From: Sphingomonadaceae bacterium
GTDB taxonomy: Bacteria; Pseudomonadota; Alphaproteobacteria; Sphingomonadales; Sphingomonadaceae
Reading direction: 5' to 3'
NCBI GenBank assembly: GCA_947442095.1
Contig: CANEVG010000047.1
Location: 1-13,855, forward strand
Length of the DNA stretch: 13,855 nt
Shown in pieces: positions 6,266 to 13,511 of this stretch. The notes beneath the pieces are model-generated. The model ran no database searches and had not been told where the DNA came from. It worked only from the letters and a program-made list of their open reading frames with translations. How positions within the stretch are numbered: position 1 is the stretch's first letter; each line of letters starts with the position of its first letter. Both the position numbers and the translations under genes were made by a program.

Positions 6266-7710
6266 TACAGCGCCTCGGCGATGCGGCGGGCCGCAAAACG
6301 CAGCGTGAAGACGCCCGCGATCAGCCAGAACAGCAGCAGCGCCATGCCGGGGGCGGCAGCCTGGACGCGCTCGGCCAGCGGCGCCGCGCGATAGGTGAAG
6401 TCCGGCACATCATGCCAGTGCCTGGGGTCGATCCGCACGCGGCGGGCCGCTTCCGGGTCCTTGTTGCGGCTGCCATCGTCGGCATAAGTCACCGCTTCGG
6501 CCTGCAGGCGGTTGAGCCCCTGCACGATGGCATAGCGATAGACCTCGGCCTGATCCAGAAAGCGCTGGTGGCCATCCAGATCGGTGCCGGCCAGCGCCAT
6601 CGATGCGCTGCGCAGGGCAATGGCGGGGCTTAGCAGGCCAAAGCCCGTGGCGAGGGCGCCCTGGCGGCGCTGCCGCGAAGACTGGTCTGCGGCATATTCG
6701 CCGAACAGCTGCGCGGTGATCCTTTCCCCCTCCATCGCCAGCAGCCCGCGATAGTTCACCGGCAGATCCTCCACGCTGGTCACGCCGTAGCGCGCCAGCG
6801 TGGCGGCCTTGAACGCGGCGAAGTGCCGGTCATCGGGATTATGGCTATCGCCGATCCGGCGCAGGTCTTCGTGAATGGCGATATCGGTTTCGAGCCGTGT
6901 CTGTAGCGGTGTTGCCGCCAGCGCGATATCGGGCGCGATCCGGGGCATGAGGATCGTGGTCAGCGCCCATAGCCCGAGCAGCGCCATAAGCGCCGAGCGC
7001 GCATCCCGGGCGATGGCCGATGCCGCGACCACCGCCGCAACCCAGAACGCCAGATAGGCGGTGTAGCAGGCCGCCAGCAGCAGCGCTCCGGACAGCGGCG
7101 CCTGCTCTGCCAGAACCAGCCAGCCCAGTGAAAGCAGCGCAGGCAGCAGCAGTAGCGCCGCGATGCCGCCTATAGCCAACGCCTTGCCCGCAAGCAGCGT
7201 GCGCGCCGCTATGCCTTGCGCCTTCAGGAAGCGGAGCGTGCCGCTTTCCCTTTCGCGCGCGATGGTGCCGAAGCCGATGAATACCAATACCAGCGGCCCC
7301 AGCACCTGCAGCACAAAAGCCGGGGTCAATTGCCCGAACCGCGCGAGCAGCGAGGATTGGCGCACATCGCCGAAGTTGGCGCTGTTCTGACGGTGGCCTT
7401 CGAGGAAAATGGCGCTGCCCGTGAACGCATCGACCCCCGGATCGAACGCGGCCAGCGCGGGAAGGGGTCGGAACACGAAGTGGCCATAGTGGACCATGCG
7501 ATGCGGATGGCGCGCGGGCTGGCCATCGAACTCCGCATCGGCCTGCGCCTGAAACCGCGCGCGCAAGGCATCGCTCTCGTCGCGGTGCGCGATCGAGGTG
7601 AACGCGGCGATGGCTGAAAGCGCCAGCAGCATGAACAAGGCCGCCCGCGCGACCGCGCTGCGCCGTATGAGCCGCCATTCGTTCCAGGCAATCAGGCGCA
7701 GGGCGCTCAC
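6265..7710 (-). CDS. ABC transporter permease, DUF3526 family (first copy)
   Basis: A 481-residue ABC-2-type permease. Helices lie at about 21-40, 131-150, 178-200, 207-232, 239-257 and 454-473, with two long presumed periplasmic segments (about 42-125 and 258-450). ARERESG at 151-157 is the conserved cytoplasmic loop shared with the next gene. The periplasmic segments hold several histidine clusters: HPHRMVHYGHF at 68-78, SHNPDDRH at 289-296 and HWHD at 431-434. The start codon is GTG (7710-7708), overlapping the ATPase stop in GTGA, so translation is coupled to the ATPase. It forms one leftward operon with the ATPase and second permease. DUF3526 permeases are usually treated as exporters related to NosY; the substrate cannot be read from sequence. 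Confidence 0.84.
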   Translation of the reverse strand: MSALRLIAWNEWRLIRRSAVARAALFMLLALSAIAAFTSIAHRDESDALRARFQAQADAEFDGQPARHPHRMVHYGHFVFRPLPALAAFDPGVDAFTGSAIFLEGHRQNSANFGDVRQSSLLARFGQLTPAFVLQVLGPLVLVFIGFGTIARERESGTLRFLKAQGIAARTLLAGKALAIGGIAALLLLPALLSLGWLVLAEQAPLSGALLLAACYTAYLAFWVAAVVAASAIARDARSALMALLGLWALTTILMPRIAPDIALAATPLQTRLETDIAIHEDLRRIGDSHNPDDRHFAAFKAATLARYGVTSVEDLPVNYRGLLAMEGERITAQLFGEYAADQSSRQRRQGALATGFGLLSPAIALRSASMALAGTDLDGHQRFLDQAEVYRYAIVQGLNRLQAEAVTYADDGSRNKDPEAARRVRIDPRHWHDVPDFTYRAAPLAERVQAAAPGMALLLFWLIAGVFTLRFAARRIAEAL

Positions 7711-8489
7711 GCCGCGCTCCGCTCACCGTAGCGGTGGTGCAGCGCGAGCACATCGATGCCTTCGCCGGGATGCACTTCCTCGATGATCCGGCCTTCCGCC
7801 AGAAAGCCGATCCGGTCTGCGCAGTCCGCCGCGCCGAGCAGATCGTGCGTAACCATCAGGATTGCCGTACCGCGCGCCTTCAGTCCGCCAAGCAGCGCGT
7901 TGAAATCCGCTGTGGCGCGCGGATCGAGACCGCTGGTCGGTTCATCGAGCAGCAGCACCGGCACATCGCGCAGCACCGCCATGGCGATGGCCACTTTTTG
8001 CCGCATGCCCTTGGAATAGCCCGAAACGCGCCGATCCCGCGCCTCGCGCTGCAGCCCTGCCGCATCCAGCGCTGCATCGATTGCGGCGCGTTCCGGTTCG
8101 GCCCCGGCGAGCGCCATGAAATAGGCGATGTTTTCATGGGCTGTCAGAAGGTCGTAGAGCGCGACGTTTTCCGGCAGGTAGGCTGTTCGCCGCCGCGCCG
8201 CGTCTGCCTCTGCCGCCGGATCATACCCGCACACGCGGATGAGGCCGGATGTGGGAGTGAGAAACCCCAGCAGCGCCGAAAGCGTGGTCGATTTGCCCGC
8301 GCCGTTGCCGCCCAGCAGGGCATAAATCTCGCCCGCTTTCACATCCAGCGAGAGGCCCGACAGCACGGTTCGCGATCCCCGCGTTAGCTCTACATCGCGC
8401 ATTTCGATCGGCTGGAGCGGGGCACTTGCCGGTGTGCTTGTGGACGCAGCGGTGCCTCGGGCGGTTTGGGATGGATCAGGCAGGGTCAT
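7707..8489 (-). CDS. ABC transporter ATP-binding protein
   Basis: A 260-residue cytoplasmic ATPase that powers the two DUF3526 permeases. All nucleotide-binding motifs are present: Walker A GGNGAGKST at 60-68, a glutamate in the Q-loop position (LPEN, E107) as in the NatA/CcmA/NosF branch, signature SGYSKGM at 156-162, Walker B VLLLDEP at 178-184, D-loop SGLD at 186-189, and the switch histidine H215 in MVTHD. The ABC core begins only at about residue 30; the first 28 are serine/threonine/alanine-rich, so the ATG at 8402 (MRDVELTRG) is an alternative start. The ATG at 8489 has only a weak upstream GGGA; the frame is open back to 8555. The gene is first in its operon and divergent from the TonB-dependent receptor. 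Confidence 0.9.
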   Translation of the reverse strand: MTLPDPSQTARGTAASTSTPASAPLQPIEMRDVELTRGSRTVLSGLSLDVKAGEIYALLGGNGAGKSTTLSALLGFLTPTSGLIRVCGYDPAAEADAARRRTAYLPENVALYDLLTAHENIAYFMALAGAEPERAAIDAALDAAGLQREARDRRVSGYSKGMRQKVAIAMAVLRDVPVLLLDEPTSGLDPRATADFNALLGGLKARGTAILMVTHDLLGAADCADRIGFLAEGRIIEEVHPGEGIDVLALHHRYGERSAA

Positions 8490-8520
8490 GGCTGGGCAAA
8501 TTCCCGTAAAAGTTCTGCGA

Positions 8521-8550
8521 GTCAATATTATGTTACAACATATCGTTGAC
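8521..8550. promoter_or_regulatory. Zur-like operator shared by the ABC operon and the TonB receptor
   Basis: A 30-bp dyad with one centre: GTCAA, 3 bases, TATGTT, 2 bases, AACATA, 3 bases, TTGAC; 11 of 15 positions pair. The inner 18 bases (8527-8544) match 15 of 18 positions of the zinc-uptake-regulator site GATATGTTATAACATATC, as I remember the published Agrobacterium-group consensus. It lies between the divergent starts at 8489 and 8630, and its right arm overlaps a TTGACA (8546-8551) that could be a -35 element for the receptor. The dyad is seen; Zur binding is inferred. Confidence 0.6.
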
Positions 8551-8583
8551 AGCACATGTCATCCTGCGCAAAGGCGTCGCCAC

Positions 8584-8596
8584 GATACATAGTATC
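8584..8596. promoter_or_regulatory. Second small palindrome in the receptor leader
   Basis: GATAC-ATA-GTATC is a perfect 5-3-5 inverted repeat, 34 bases upstream of the receptor start. It may be a second operator or an mRNA hairpin; nothing else supports a role. Confidence 0.3.
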
Positions 8597-8629
8597 ATTG
8601 GTCTCGAACAGGAAACCCCAGGGGGCAAA

Positions 8630-10768
8630 ATGAAATCTCGCAATCGTACCGCGTTCTTGCGCAGCGCTTGCTGGCTGCTGGCCGGAACCCTGCTTTCGGG
8701 CACAGCTCGGGCCGAGAACGCCGCAGATACCGAAGCCGTCGTGGTGACCGGTATTCGCCAAGCCTATCGGGGTGATTTCACCACGCGCGAAATTCCTCAG
8801 TCCATTGCGGTCATCGACGCGCAGACGCTGGCGGACAACAACCTGCTGCGCCTCACCGACGCGCTTGATTTCAATGCCTCGATTTCGCGCCAGAACAATC
8901 TTGGCGGCATGTGGGATGCCTTTGCGGTGCGTGGGTTTGTCGGCGACGAGAACCTGCCCAGCGGCTATCTCGTCAACGGGTTCAATGGCGGACGCGGTTT
9001 TGGCGGCCCACGCGATGTGGCGGGGCTGGAGAGCATCGAAGTGCTCAAAGGGCCGGCAGCAGCGCTCTATGGGCGAGGCGAGCCGGGCGGCACGGTCAAT
9101 CTGGTCACCAAGCAGGCGCGGATCGGCGAAACCTTTGGCAGCGGTTCGGCGCAATACGGCAGTTTTGACCGGGTGCGGGGCGAGGCGGACCTCAACCTCG
9201 CGCTGGGCAATGCGCTCACCGTCCGCCTCATCGGCTATGGCGAGCAGGCTGACAGCTTCCGCGACACGATCACGTCGCGCCGCTGGGGCTTTCTCCCCTC
9301 GGTCGGGCTCAAGCTGGGTGACAGCACGCGGCTGACCTATGACCTGGAATGGACCCGCACCGAAGCGCCGTTTGACCGGGGCATCGTGGCGCTGAACAAC
9401 AATTTCGGCATCGTTCCGATCAACCGCTTCCTCGGCGAGCCGGGTGACGGGGATCATGTCGCGCGCGCGCTTGGCCACCAACTGCGGCTGGAACATGCGT
9501 TCAATGCCAACTGGAGCGTGCAGGTGGGCGCCAGCTACCGCGATACCAAGCTGACGGGCGTATCTTCGGACGCGGCGCTGGGCGGTGCCCGCCAGAAGCT
9601 GTTTCGCGACGGGGTTTCGCTCTCGCGCGAGCGGCGCTCAAGGCGCTACGATTCCGAGCATCTCGTGCTGCGCGCCGAGCTCTCCGGCCGCTTCACGCTC
9701 GCCGGGATGGAACACCGCATCCTGCTGGGCGCGGATCATGACGAGTTTGATAACGATCAGGATTTTCGCCGTCGCAGGCCGCCAGCACTCGCCTCCTCGC
9801 CCAGTGATCAGGCCGGGTATGTCATCAATATCGTGAACCCGGTCTACGGCCGCTTCACCCCGCCAGAGCCGGCGCCCAACACCAACCGCCTCGACATCCA
9901 GATCGCCACCGGTGCCTATCTACAGGATCAGATCAGCCTGACAGACCGGCTGCAGCTGCGCCTCGGCGGGCGCTTCGACCATGTCAAACTGCGCGTCGAA
10001 AACCGCCTTACCGGGGTGCAGAGCAACCTCGGCGCAGACCGGTTCAGCCCGCAAGTCGGGCTGGTCTACAACACGGCGGACTGGCTTTCGCTTTACGCGG
10101 TCTATGGGGAAGGCTTCCGTGCGAACATCGGCACGGATGCGGCAGGGCGGATCTTCGATCCCGAGACCACGCGGTCGATCGAGGGCGGGGCGAAGCTCAG
10201 CCTGCTGGACGGCAAGCTGACCGGCACGCTGGCGGTGTTCCAGATGGACAAAACCAATGTTCTGGCGACCGACACGGTCAACATCGGATTCCTGGTTGCC
10301 ATCGGCAAGGCGCGCAGCCGCGGGGCCGAGGTCGATCTCACCGGGCGGCTTCCCGGCAATCTCGAGCTGCGCCTGTCTTATGCCTACGTCGATGCCGAGG
10401 CGCGTTCGGCGGTGATCGATCCCAACTCGGTGCAGATTGCATCCGGCGACAGCCTGCTCAACATTCCGCGCCACACGGTGAACGTGCAACTGGCGCATGA
10501 CATGGCAATCGGCGCGGTGAACGGGCGAATCGGGATCGGCCTGCAACATGTCGGCACCCGATTGGGCGAGACGGGCACGGCCTTCATGCTGCCCTCGCAC
10601 ACGCTGGTGCGCCTGTTCGCGCGGGCCAACCTGACCAAGAACATCGAGGTATTCGGCGAGGTCCAGAACCTGTTCAACCGGCGCTGGTTTGCCAATAGCT
10701 ATTCCACGCTGTGGGTGCAGCCCGGTGCGCCGCGCACCGCATCCATCGGGGTGCGCGCGCGGTTCTGA
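8630..10768 (+). CDS. TonB-dependent outer-membrane receptor, siderophore type
   Basis: A 712-residue outer-membrane beta-barrel receptor that imports a metal complex or similar ligand using TonB energy. The signal peptide ends at ARA (residue 28). A TonB box-like EAVVVTGI follows (about 35-42). The plug domain shows REIPQSIAVIDAQTL (53-67), VRGF and ESIEVLKGPAAALYGRGEPGG, the usual siderophore-receptor hallmarks. The barrel ends in the expected terminal phenylalanine (GVRARF). The ATG at 8630 is chosen because AGGGGGC lies about six bases upstream and the signal peptide starts there; the frame is open back to 8546. It is divergent from the ABC operon across a Zur-like dyad, so zinc or a zinc-chelate is a reasonable substrate guess, though sequence alone would class it with ferric-siderophore receptors. 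Confidence 0.92.
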   Translation: MKSRNRTAFLRSACWLLAGTLLSGTARAENAADTEAVVVTGIRQAYRGDFTTREIPQSIAVIDAQTLADNNLLRLTDALDFNASISRQNNLGGMWDAFAVRGFVGDENLPSGYLVNGFNGGRGFGGPRDVAGLESIEVLKGPAAALYGRGEPGGTVNLVTKQARIGETFGSGSAQYGSFDRVRGEADLNLALGNALTVRLIGYGEQADSFRDTITSRRWGFLPSVGLKLGDSTRLTYDLEWTRTEAPFDRGIVALNNNFGIVPINRFLGEPGDGDHVARALGHQLRLEHAFNANWSVQVGASYRDTKLTGVSSDAALGGARQKLFRDGVSLSRERRSRRYDSEHLVLRAELSGRFTLAGMEHRILLGADHDEFDNDQDFRRRRPPALASSPSDQAGYVINIVNPVYGRFTPPEPAPNTNRLDIQIATGAYLQDQISLTDRLQLRLGGRFDHVKLRVENRLTGVQSNLGADRFSPQVGLVYNTADWLSLYAVYGEGFRANIGTDAAGRIFDPETTRSIEGGAKLSLLDGKLTGTLAVFQMDKTNVLATDTVNIGFLVAIGKARSRGAEVDLTGRLPGNLELRLSYAYVDAEARSAVIDPNSVQIASGDSLLNIPRHTVNVQLAHDMAIGAVNGRIGIGLQHVGTRLGETGTAFMLPSHTLVRLFARANLTKNIEVFGEVQNLFNRRWFANSYSTLWVQPGAPRTASIGVRARF

Positions 10769-10787
10769 TACCGCAGTCCGGTCAAGA

Positions 10788-10831
10788 TGCAGGGCGGGCC
10801 ATTTCAAATTGGGAAAATGGCGCGCCCTGCA
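10788..10831. repeat. 17-bp inverted repeat overlapping the tRNA-Arg 3' end
   Basis: Arms 10788-10804 and 10815-10831 pair at 16 of 17 positions around a 10-base spacer. The right arm is the last 14 bases of the tRNA plus three more (TTT on the tRNA strand), so the left arm is an inverted near-copy of the tRNA end. It sits between the convergent receptor gene and the tRNA and could serve as a bidirectional terminator, although it lacks a T-run. Confidence 0.55.
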
Positions 10832-10894
10832 GGATTCGAACCTGCGGCCACCGGCTTAGAAGGCTGGTGCTCTATCCAGCTGAGCTAAGGGCGC
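10818..10894 (-). tRNA. tRNA-Arg(TCT)
   Basis: A complete 77-base cloverleaf reads on the minus strand: acceptor GCGCCCT pairing with AGGGCGC, D-arm GCTC-AGCTGGATA-GAGC, anticodon arm CCAGC-CTTCTAA-GCCGG with anticodon TCT, variable TGGCC, T-arm GCAGG-TTCGAAT-CCTGC, discriminator G and an encoded CCA (10820-10818). It decodes AGA. It differs from the CCT-type fragment at 4927-4972 and shows no sign of being an attachment site apart from the inverted repeat at its 3' end. Confidence 0.96.
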
Positions 10895-10957
10895 GCAGCT
10901 TACGTGCCTCATAAGGCCGCTTTGCGGCGCGTGCAAATCGCGTTAGCAACAAATCCC

Positions 10958-11746
10958 ATGAACCAGATCCGATTGGCCCGCATCGAAGGCAGCGCCGGTG
11001 CGCGCCGCCATTTTCGCTATTTCGACTACCTGATGGCCGCGTTCGTGGCGATCCTGCTGCTGTCGAACCTCATCGGCGCGGCCAAGCTGGCGACCATGTG
11101 GGGCTACACTTTCGGCGCGGGAATCCTGTTTTTCCCGGTATCCTATGTGCTGGGCGACGTGCTGACCGAGGTCTACGGCTATGCCCATGCGCGGCGCTGT
11201 GTATGGGTGGGCTTCTTTGCGCTGCTGTTCATGGCGTTCATGAGCTTTGTAGTGGTTGCCATGCCGCCTGCCGCCGGTTGGGGCTGCGCTTCGAGTGGCG
11301 ATCCGCGCTTTGCCGAGATCGTGGCGAAGACGTCGGCCGGCGCGGTCTGCCAGACGACCTACGATTCGGTGTTCGGCAGCACCTGGCGCATCGTGCTGGC
11401 CTCGGTCGCTGCGTTCTGGGCGGGAGAGTTCGTCAATTCCTTTGTGCTCGCGCGGATGAAGGTGTGGACCGGGGGCAAGTACCTGTTCACGCGCACCTGG
11501 GGCTCGACGATCTTCGGGCAGGCGGTGGATAGCGCGCTGTTCTATCCCATCGCCTTTCTCGGCACGTGGGAGACGGCGGACGTGATCTACGTGATGATCA
11601 CCAATTGGGCGCTGAAGGTCATCTGGGAAATTCTCCTCACGCCCGTCACGTATGCTGTGGTGGGCTTCCTCAAGCGGCAGGAAGGCGTCGATGTGTTCGA
11701 CACAGACATCAGCTTCTCGCCCTTCGCCGTTTCTGAAGAGAACTGA
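10958..11746 (+). CDS. Queuosine precursor transporter (YhhQ/VUT family)
   Basis: An integral inner-membrane protein of 262 residues of the VUT/YhhQ family, which takes up queuosine precursors such as preQ0 or preQ1 for tRNA modification. Family features include a first helix with LLLSNLIGAAK, then FFPVSYVLGDVLTEVYGYAHARRCVW, and later AGEFVNSFVLARMKVWTGGKYLFTRTWGSTIFGQAVDSALFYP, the conserved C-terminal signature. About six helices are visible. A loop of roughly 40 residues with two cysteines (GWGCASSGDP...VCQTTYD) sits between helices and makes it longer than E. coli YhhQ. The ATG at 10958 lacks a clear Shine-Dalgarno; an upstream GTG at 10904 is less likely because it is ten bases from the tRNA. 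The stop shares one base with the next start (TGATG). Confidence 0.88.
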   Translation: MNQIRLARIEGSAGARRHFRYFDYLMAAFVAILLLSNLIGAAKLATMWGYTFGAGILFFPVSYVLGDVLTEVYGYAHARRCVWVGFFALLFMAFMSFVVVAMPPAAGWGCASSGDPRFAEIVAKTSAGAVCQTTYDSVFGSTWRIVLASVAAFWAGEFVNSFVLARMKVWTGGKYLFTRTWGSTIFGQAVDSALFYPIAFLGTWETADVIYVMITNWALKVIWEILLTPVTYAVVGFLKRQEGVDVFDTDISFSPFAVSEEN

Positions 11747-12135
11747 TGATCTACATCGTCATCAACGGCGTTCCCATTCTGGCGGCCACGCTGGCGGGGC
11801 TGCTGTTTGGCGTGCTGTACTATGGCGTAGTGGATCGCAGCAGGATTGGCAGTCCGGCAACGCTTGTGCTGGCCTTCGTGGCCGAGGCCTGGCTCTGCGC
11901 GATCCTCGCGGGTGCGCTGATCCTTGCGCCGCCCAAGGGCAGCGTGTGGACGATGACGCTGGGCAGCGCCTTCGTGATCTGGCTGGGGTTTGTGGTGCCG
12001 AGCATTGCCGCATCCTACCGCTTTCGTGCGCTGCCGGGGCGGGCCGTGCTGATCGATTGTGGATACTGGCTTGGCGTCATGCTGGTGCAGGCGGTGGTGC
12101 TGCGGCTGATTGGGCTGATGCCGCCGCCGGTCTGA
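11746..12135 (+). CDS. Small four-helix membrane protein, DUF1761 family
   Basis: A 129-residue protein with four hydrophobic helices (about residues 4-26, 37-61, 69-90, 100-123). The pattern WLGFVVPSIAA (78-88) followed by a polar turn and IDCGYWLGVML (about 102-112) is typical of DUF1761, an uncharacterised membrane family. Its ATG overlaps the transporter stop (TGATG at 11744-11748), so the two are translationally coupled. Function unknown; coupling suggests only shared expression with the transporter. Confidence 0.75.
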   Translation: MIYIVINGVPILAATLAGLLFGVLYYGVVDRSRIGSPATLVLAFVAEAWLCAILAGALILAPPKGSVWTMTLGSAFVIWLGFVVPSIAASYRFRALPGRAVLIDCGYWLGVMLVQAVVLRLIGLMPPPV

Positions 12136-12165
12136 CGTGATCTGGAGAAGTGGAAACGCCTCCGT

Positions 12166-12216
12166 CAGCCCTTCGGGCTGCCACCTCCCGATTTGCACTG
12201 CGTGAAAATGGGGAGG
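12166..12216. repeat. Two-hairpin intergenic palindromic element (REP-like), possible bidirectional terminator
   Basis: The first hairpin is CAGCC-CTTCG-GGCTG (12166-12180) with a UUCG-type loop. The second spans 12184-12216 around the loop TGC: CCTCCC/GGGAGG, ATTT/AAAT and CAC/GTG pair, 13 of 15 positions. It separates the convergent DUF1761 and PspC genes. I recall very similar CAGCCCTTCGGGCTG-CCACCTCCC elements between genes of many sphingomonads; only one copy is in this window. Confidence 0.6.
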
Positions 12217-12231
12217 GTCATGCAGGGCCGC

Positions 12232-12447
12232 TCAATTCGCGATCAGGCCGATGGCGAGGTAGATCAGGATTAGCGAGCCGAAGCCGACCAGCGTGCCGAT
12301 TACCCAGGCCACGCGCACGAAGGTCACGTCGATGCCGAAGTAATCGGCAATCCCGGCGCTGACGCCCATGATCTTGCCGTCGCGCTTGTTGAGCCGGAAA
12401 CCCGAGGTGGAGGGGCCTTGGCGGTCCTCGAAGCTAAGGTCGCTCAT
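12232..12447 (-). CDS. PspC domain protein
   Basis: A 71-residue single-domain PspC protein. A soluble N-terminus of about 17 residues leads to FRLNKRDGKIMGVSAGIADY and FGIDVTFVRVAWVIGTL, then a membrane segment GSLILIYLAIGLIA at the end. The family is linked to envelope stress (phage shock) in enterobacteria; short forms like this are widespread and less well understood. The ATG at 12447 has GGAG eight bases upstream; the same frame is open far upstream but that part has no protein-like character. The start codon overlaps the stop of a small upstream gene (ATGA at 12447-12444). Confidence 0.87.
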   Translation of the reverse strand: MSDLSFEDRQGPSTSGFRLNKRDGKIMGVSAGIADYFGIDVTFVRVAWVIGTLVGFGSLILIYLAIGLIAN

Positions 12448-12596
12448 GCTGCATACTCCATGCTGGCAGCGACCGGAGTGGCCACGGAAGGGACGGCGGC
12501 AGGGGTGGTCACCGTGCCGCTGATCAGGGCGAGCGAGAGGGCGACAGCGGCGGACGCGTTGACGATCGGTGTGGCGAAAGCGCGCAAGTTGGTCAT
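12444..12596 (-). CDS. Small exported or membrane peptide (50 aa) coupled to pspC
   Basis: A 50-codon frame starts with ATG at 12596, with AGGA eight bases upstream, and ends in a TGA overlapping the PspC start (ATGA). The product begins MTNLRAFATPIVNASAAVAL and has one hydrophobic stretch (about residues 10-28) followed by an alanine/proline/valine-rich tail, like a signal peptide or single-pass helix. An in-frame ATG at 12611 is an alternative start without a binding site. The overlap and binding site support a real gene. I do not recognise the family; the pairing suggests an envelope role with PspC. Confidence 0.6.
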   Translation of the reverse strand: MTNLRAFATPIVNASAAVALSLALISGTVTTPAAVPSVATPVAASMEYAA

Positions 12597-12923
12597 GGTC
12601 TTGGTCCTCATCTTGGTTCAAGTGATGGGCCGCTGGGCCTCTCCGGCGGATGCAGCAAGCACTGCATGGCCCGTGCCAAACGGTGCGAATGGCGGAAGTC
12701 GGCCAATCTGGGCATCGGGCTTGGCGCTGCGCCAATTCTTTGACGCTAATGAATGGTGATATTTGCTGATCTTCAGGATGTGACTGCTCCCACCTTTGCG
12801 CTTGCCTTTTCCGGGCACGCTACGTAAGGGGCATGCATCCCGACATTGTGAAGGCAAAGTTAGGGCTGGCGCCGAAAGGGGCCGGCACCGCTCCCGCTGC
12901 ATTTGCCGGATACAGGAACAAGC
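12597..12923. other. Divergent intergenic region upstream of the pspC pair and rimP
   Basis: These 327 bases carry the promoters of the leftward small peptide-pspC pair and the rightward rimP-nusA operon. I see a TTGACG at 12740-12745 but no well-spaced -10, so I call no promoter. A GC-rich stretch about 12868-12892, with GGCGCC and GCCGGC, may fold in the rimP leader. No tRNA-fMet or coding pattern is visible. Confidence 0.4.
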
Positions 12924-13508
12924 ATGGCCGATATGGCGCGCATTACCGAGATCGTGGCGGAAGAGGTGGCAAACCTCGACCTTGATCTCGTGCGCGTGCG
13001 CTATTTCAAGGGCGGCGAGATCGGCGATGAGGAGCACACGCTCCAGATCATGGCCGAGCGGCCCGAGACCGGGCAACTGGTCATCGCCGATTGCGCTGAG
13101 CTTTCGCACCGCATTTCCGACCGTATGGACGTGCTGGAATCGGCGGGCGAAATGCTGATCGAGGAAGCTTACCGGCTCGAGGTTAGCTCGCCGGGTATCG
13201 ACCGTCCGCTGACCCGCGCGAAGGACTTTGCTGCCTGGACCGGCCACGAAGCGCGGATCGAGCTTGCCGAACTGCTCGGCGCGCGCAAGCGTTTCCGGGG
13301 CGATCTTGCCGGGTTCGATGCCGAGACACAGACCATTTCGATCGAGGACGAAGGCGTGGTATACGCCGTGCCGTTCGCACTCGTCGCCAACGCCAAGCTT
13401 ATCCTCACGGACAAGCTGATCGCCGCTTCCCGCCCGCTCGATGCATCTGGTGCAGATGAGGACATCGTTGAGGACGGGGAAGAGTTTATCGAGGAACAGG
13501 AAGACTAA
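12924..13508 (+). CDS. rimP: Ribosome maturation factor RimP
   Basis: RimP (194 residues) binds the pre-30S ribosomal subunit in the cytoplasm and helps its assembly. The family signature YRLEVSSPGIDRPL with TRAKDFAAWTGH is present in the middle, at the junction of the N-terminal alpha/beta domain and the C-terminal SH3-like domain. The C-terminus carries a strongly acidic tail (DEDIVEDGEEFIEEQED), longer than in E. coli RimP but common in alphaproteobacteria. The ATG at 12924 has AGGA seven to eight bases upstream; an in-frame TTG at 12903 is less likely. nusA follows after three bases, the conserved rimP-nusA order. Confidence 0.95.
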   Translation: MADMARITEIVAEEVANLDLDLVRVRYFKGGEIGDEEHTLQIMAERPETGQLVIADCAELSHRISDRMDVLESAGEMLIEEAYRLEVSSPGIDRPLTRAKDFAAWTGHEARIELAELLGARKRFRGDLAGFDAETQTISIEDEGVVYAVPFALVANAKLILTDKLIAASRPLDASGADEDIVEDGEEFIEEQED

Positions 13509-13511
13509 GCC

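Noticed and set aside
8600..8620. A third GAAC-based LexA box before the TonB receptor
   Set aside because: Only one GAAC is present (within TCGAACAGG); the base seven positions on does not begin a second copy.
8528..9496. Long minus-strand frame opposite the TonB-dependent receptor
   Set aside because: Low-complexity, arginine-rich antisense product of a GC-rich gene; the receptor on the plus strand is unambiguous. The same holds for the minus frame at 9920-10807.
10711..10914. Plus-strand frame ending in an RIRTCGHRLRRLVLYPAELR-like sequence
   Set aside because: This is a translation across the tRNA-Arg gene, a well-known false protein.
10916..10928. GCCGC-TTT-GCGGC hairpin before the queuosine-precursor transporter as a riboswitch or terminator
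   Set aside because: A single 5-bp stem without a T-run or any preQ1-riboswitch feature; too little to call.
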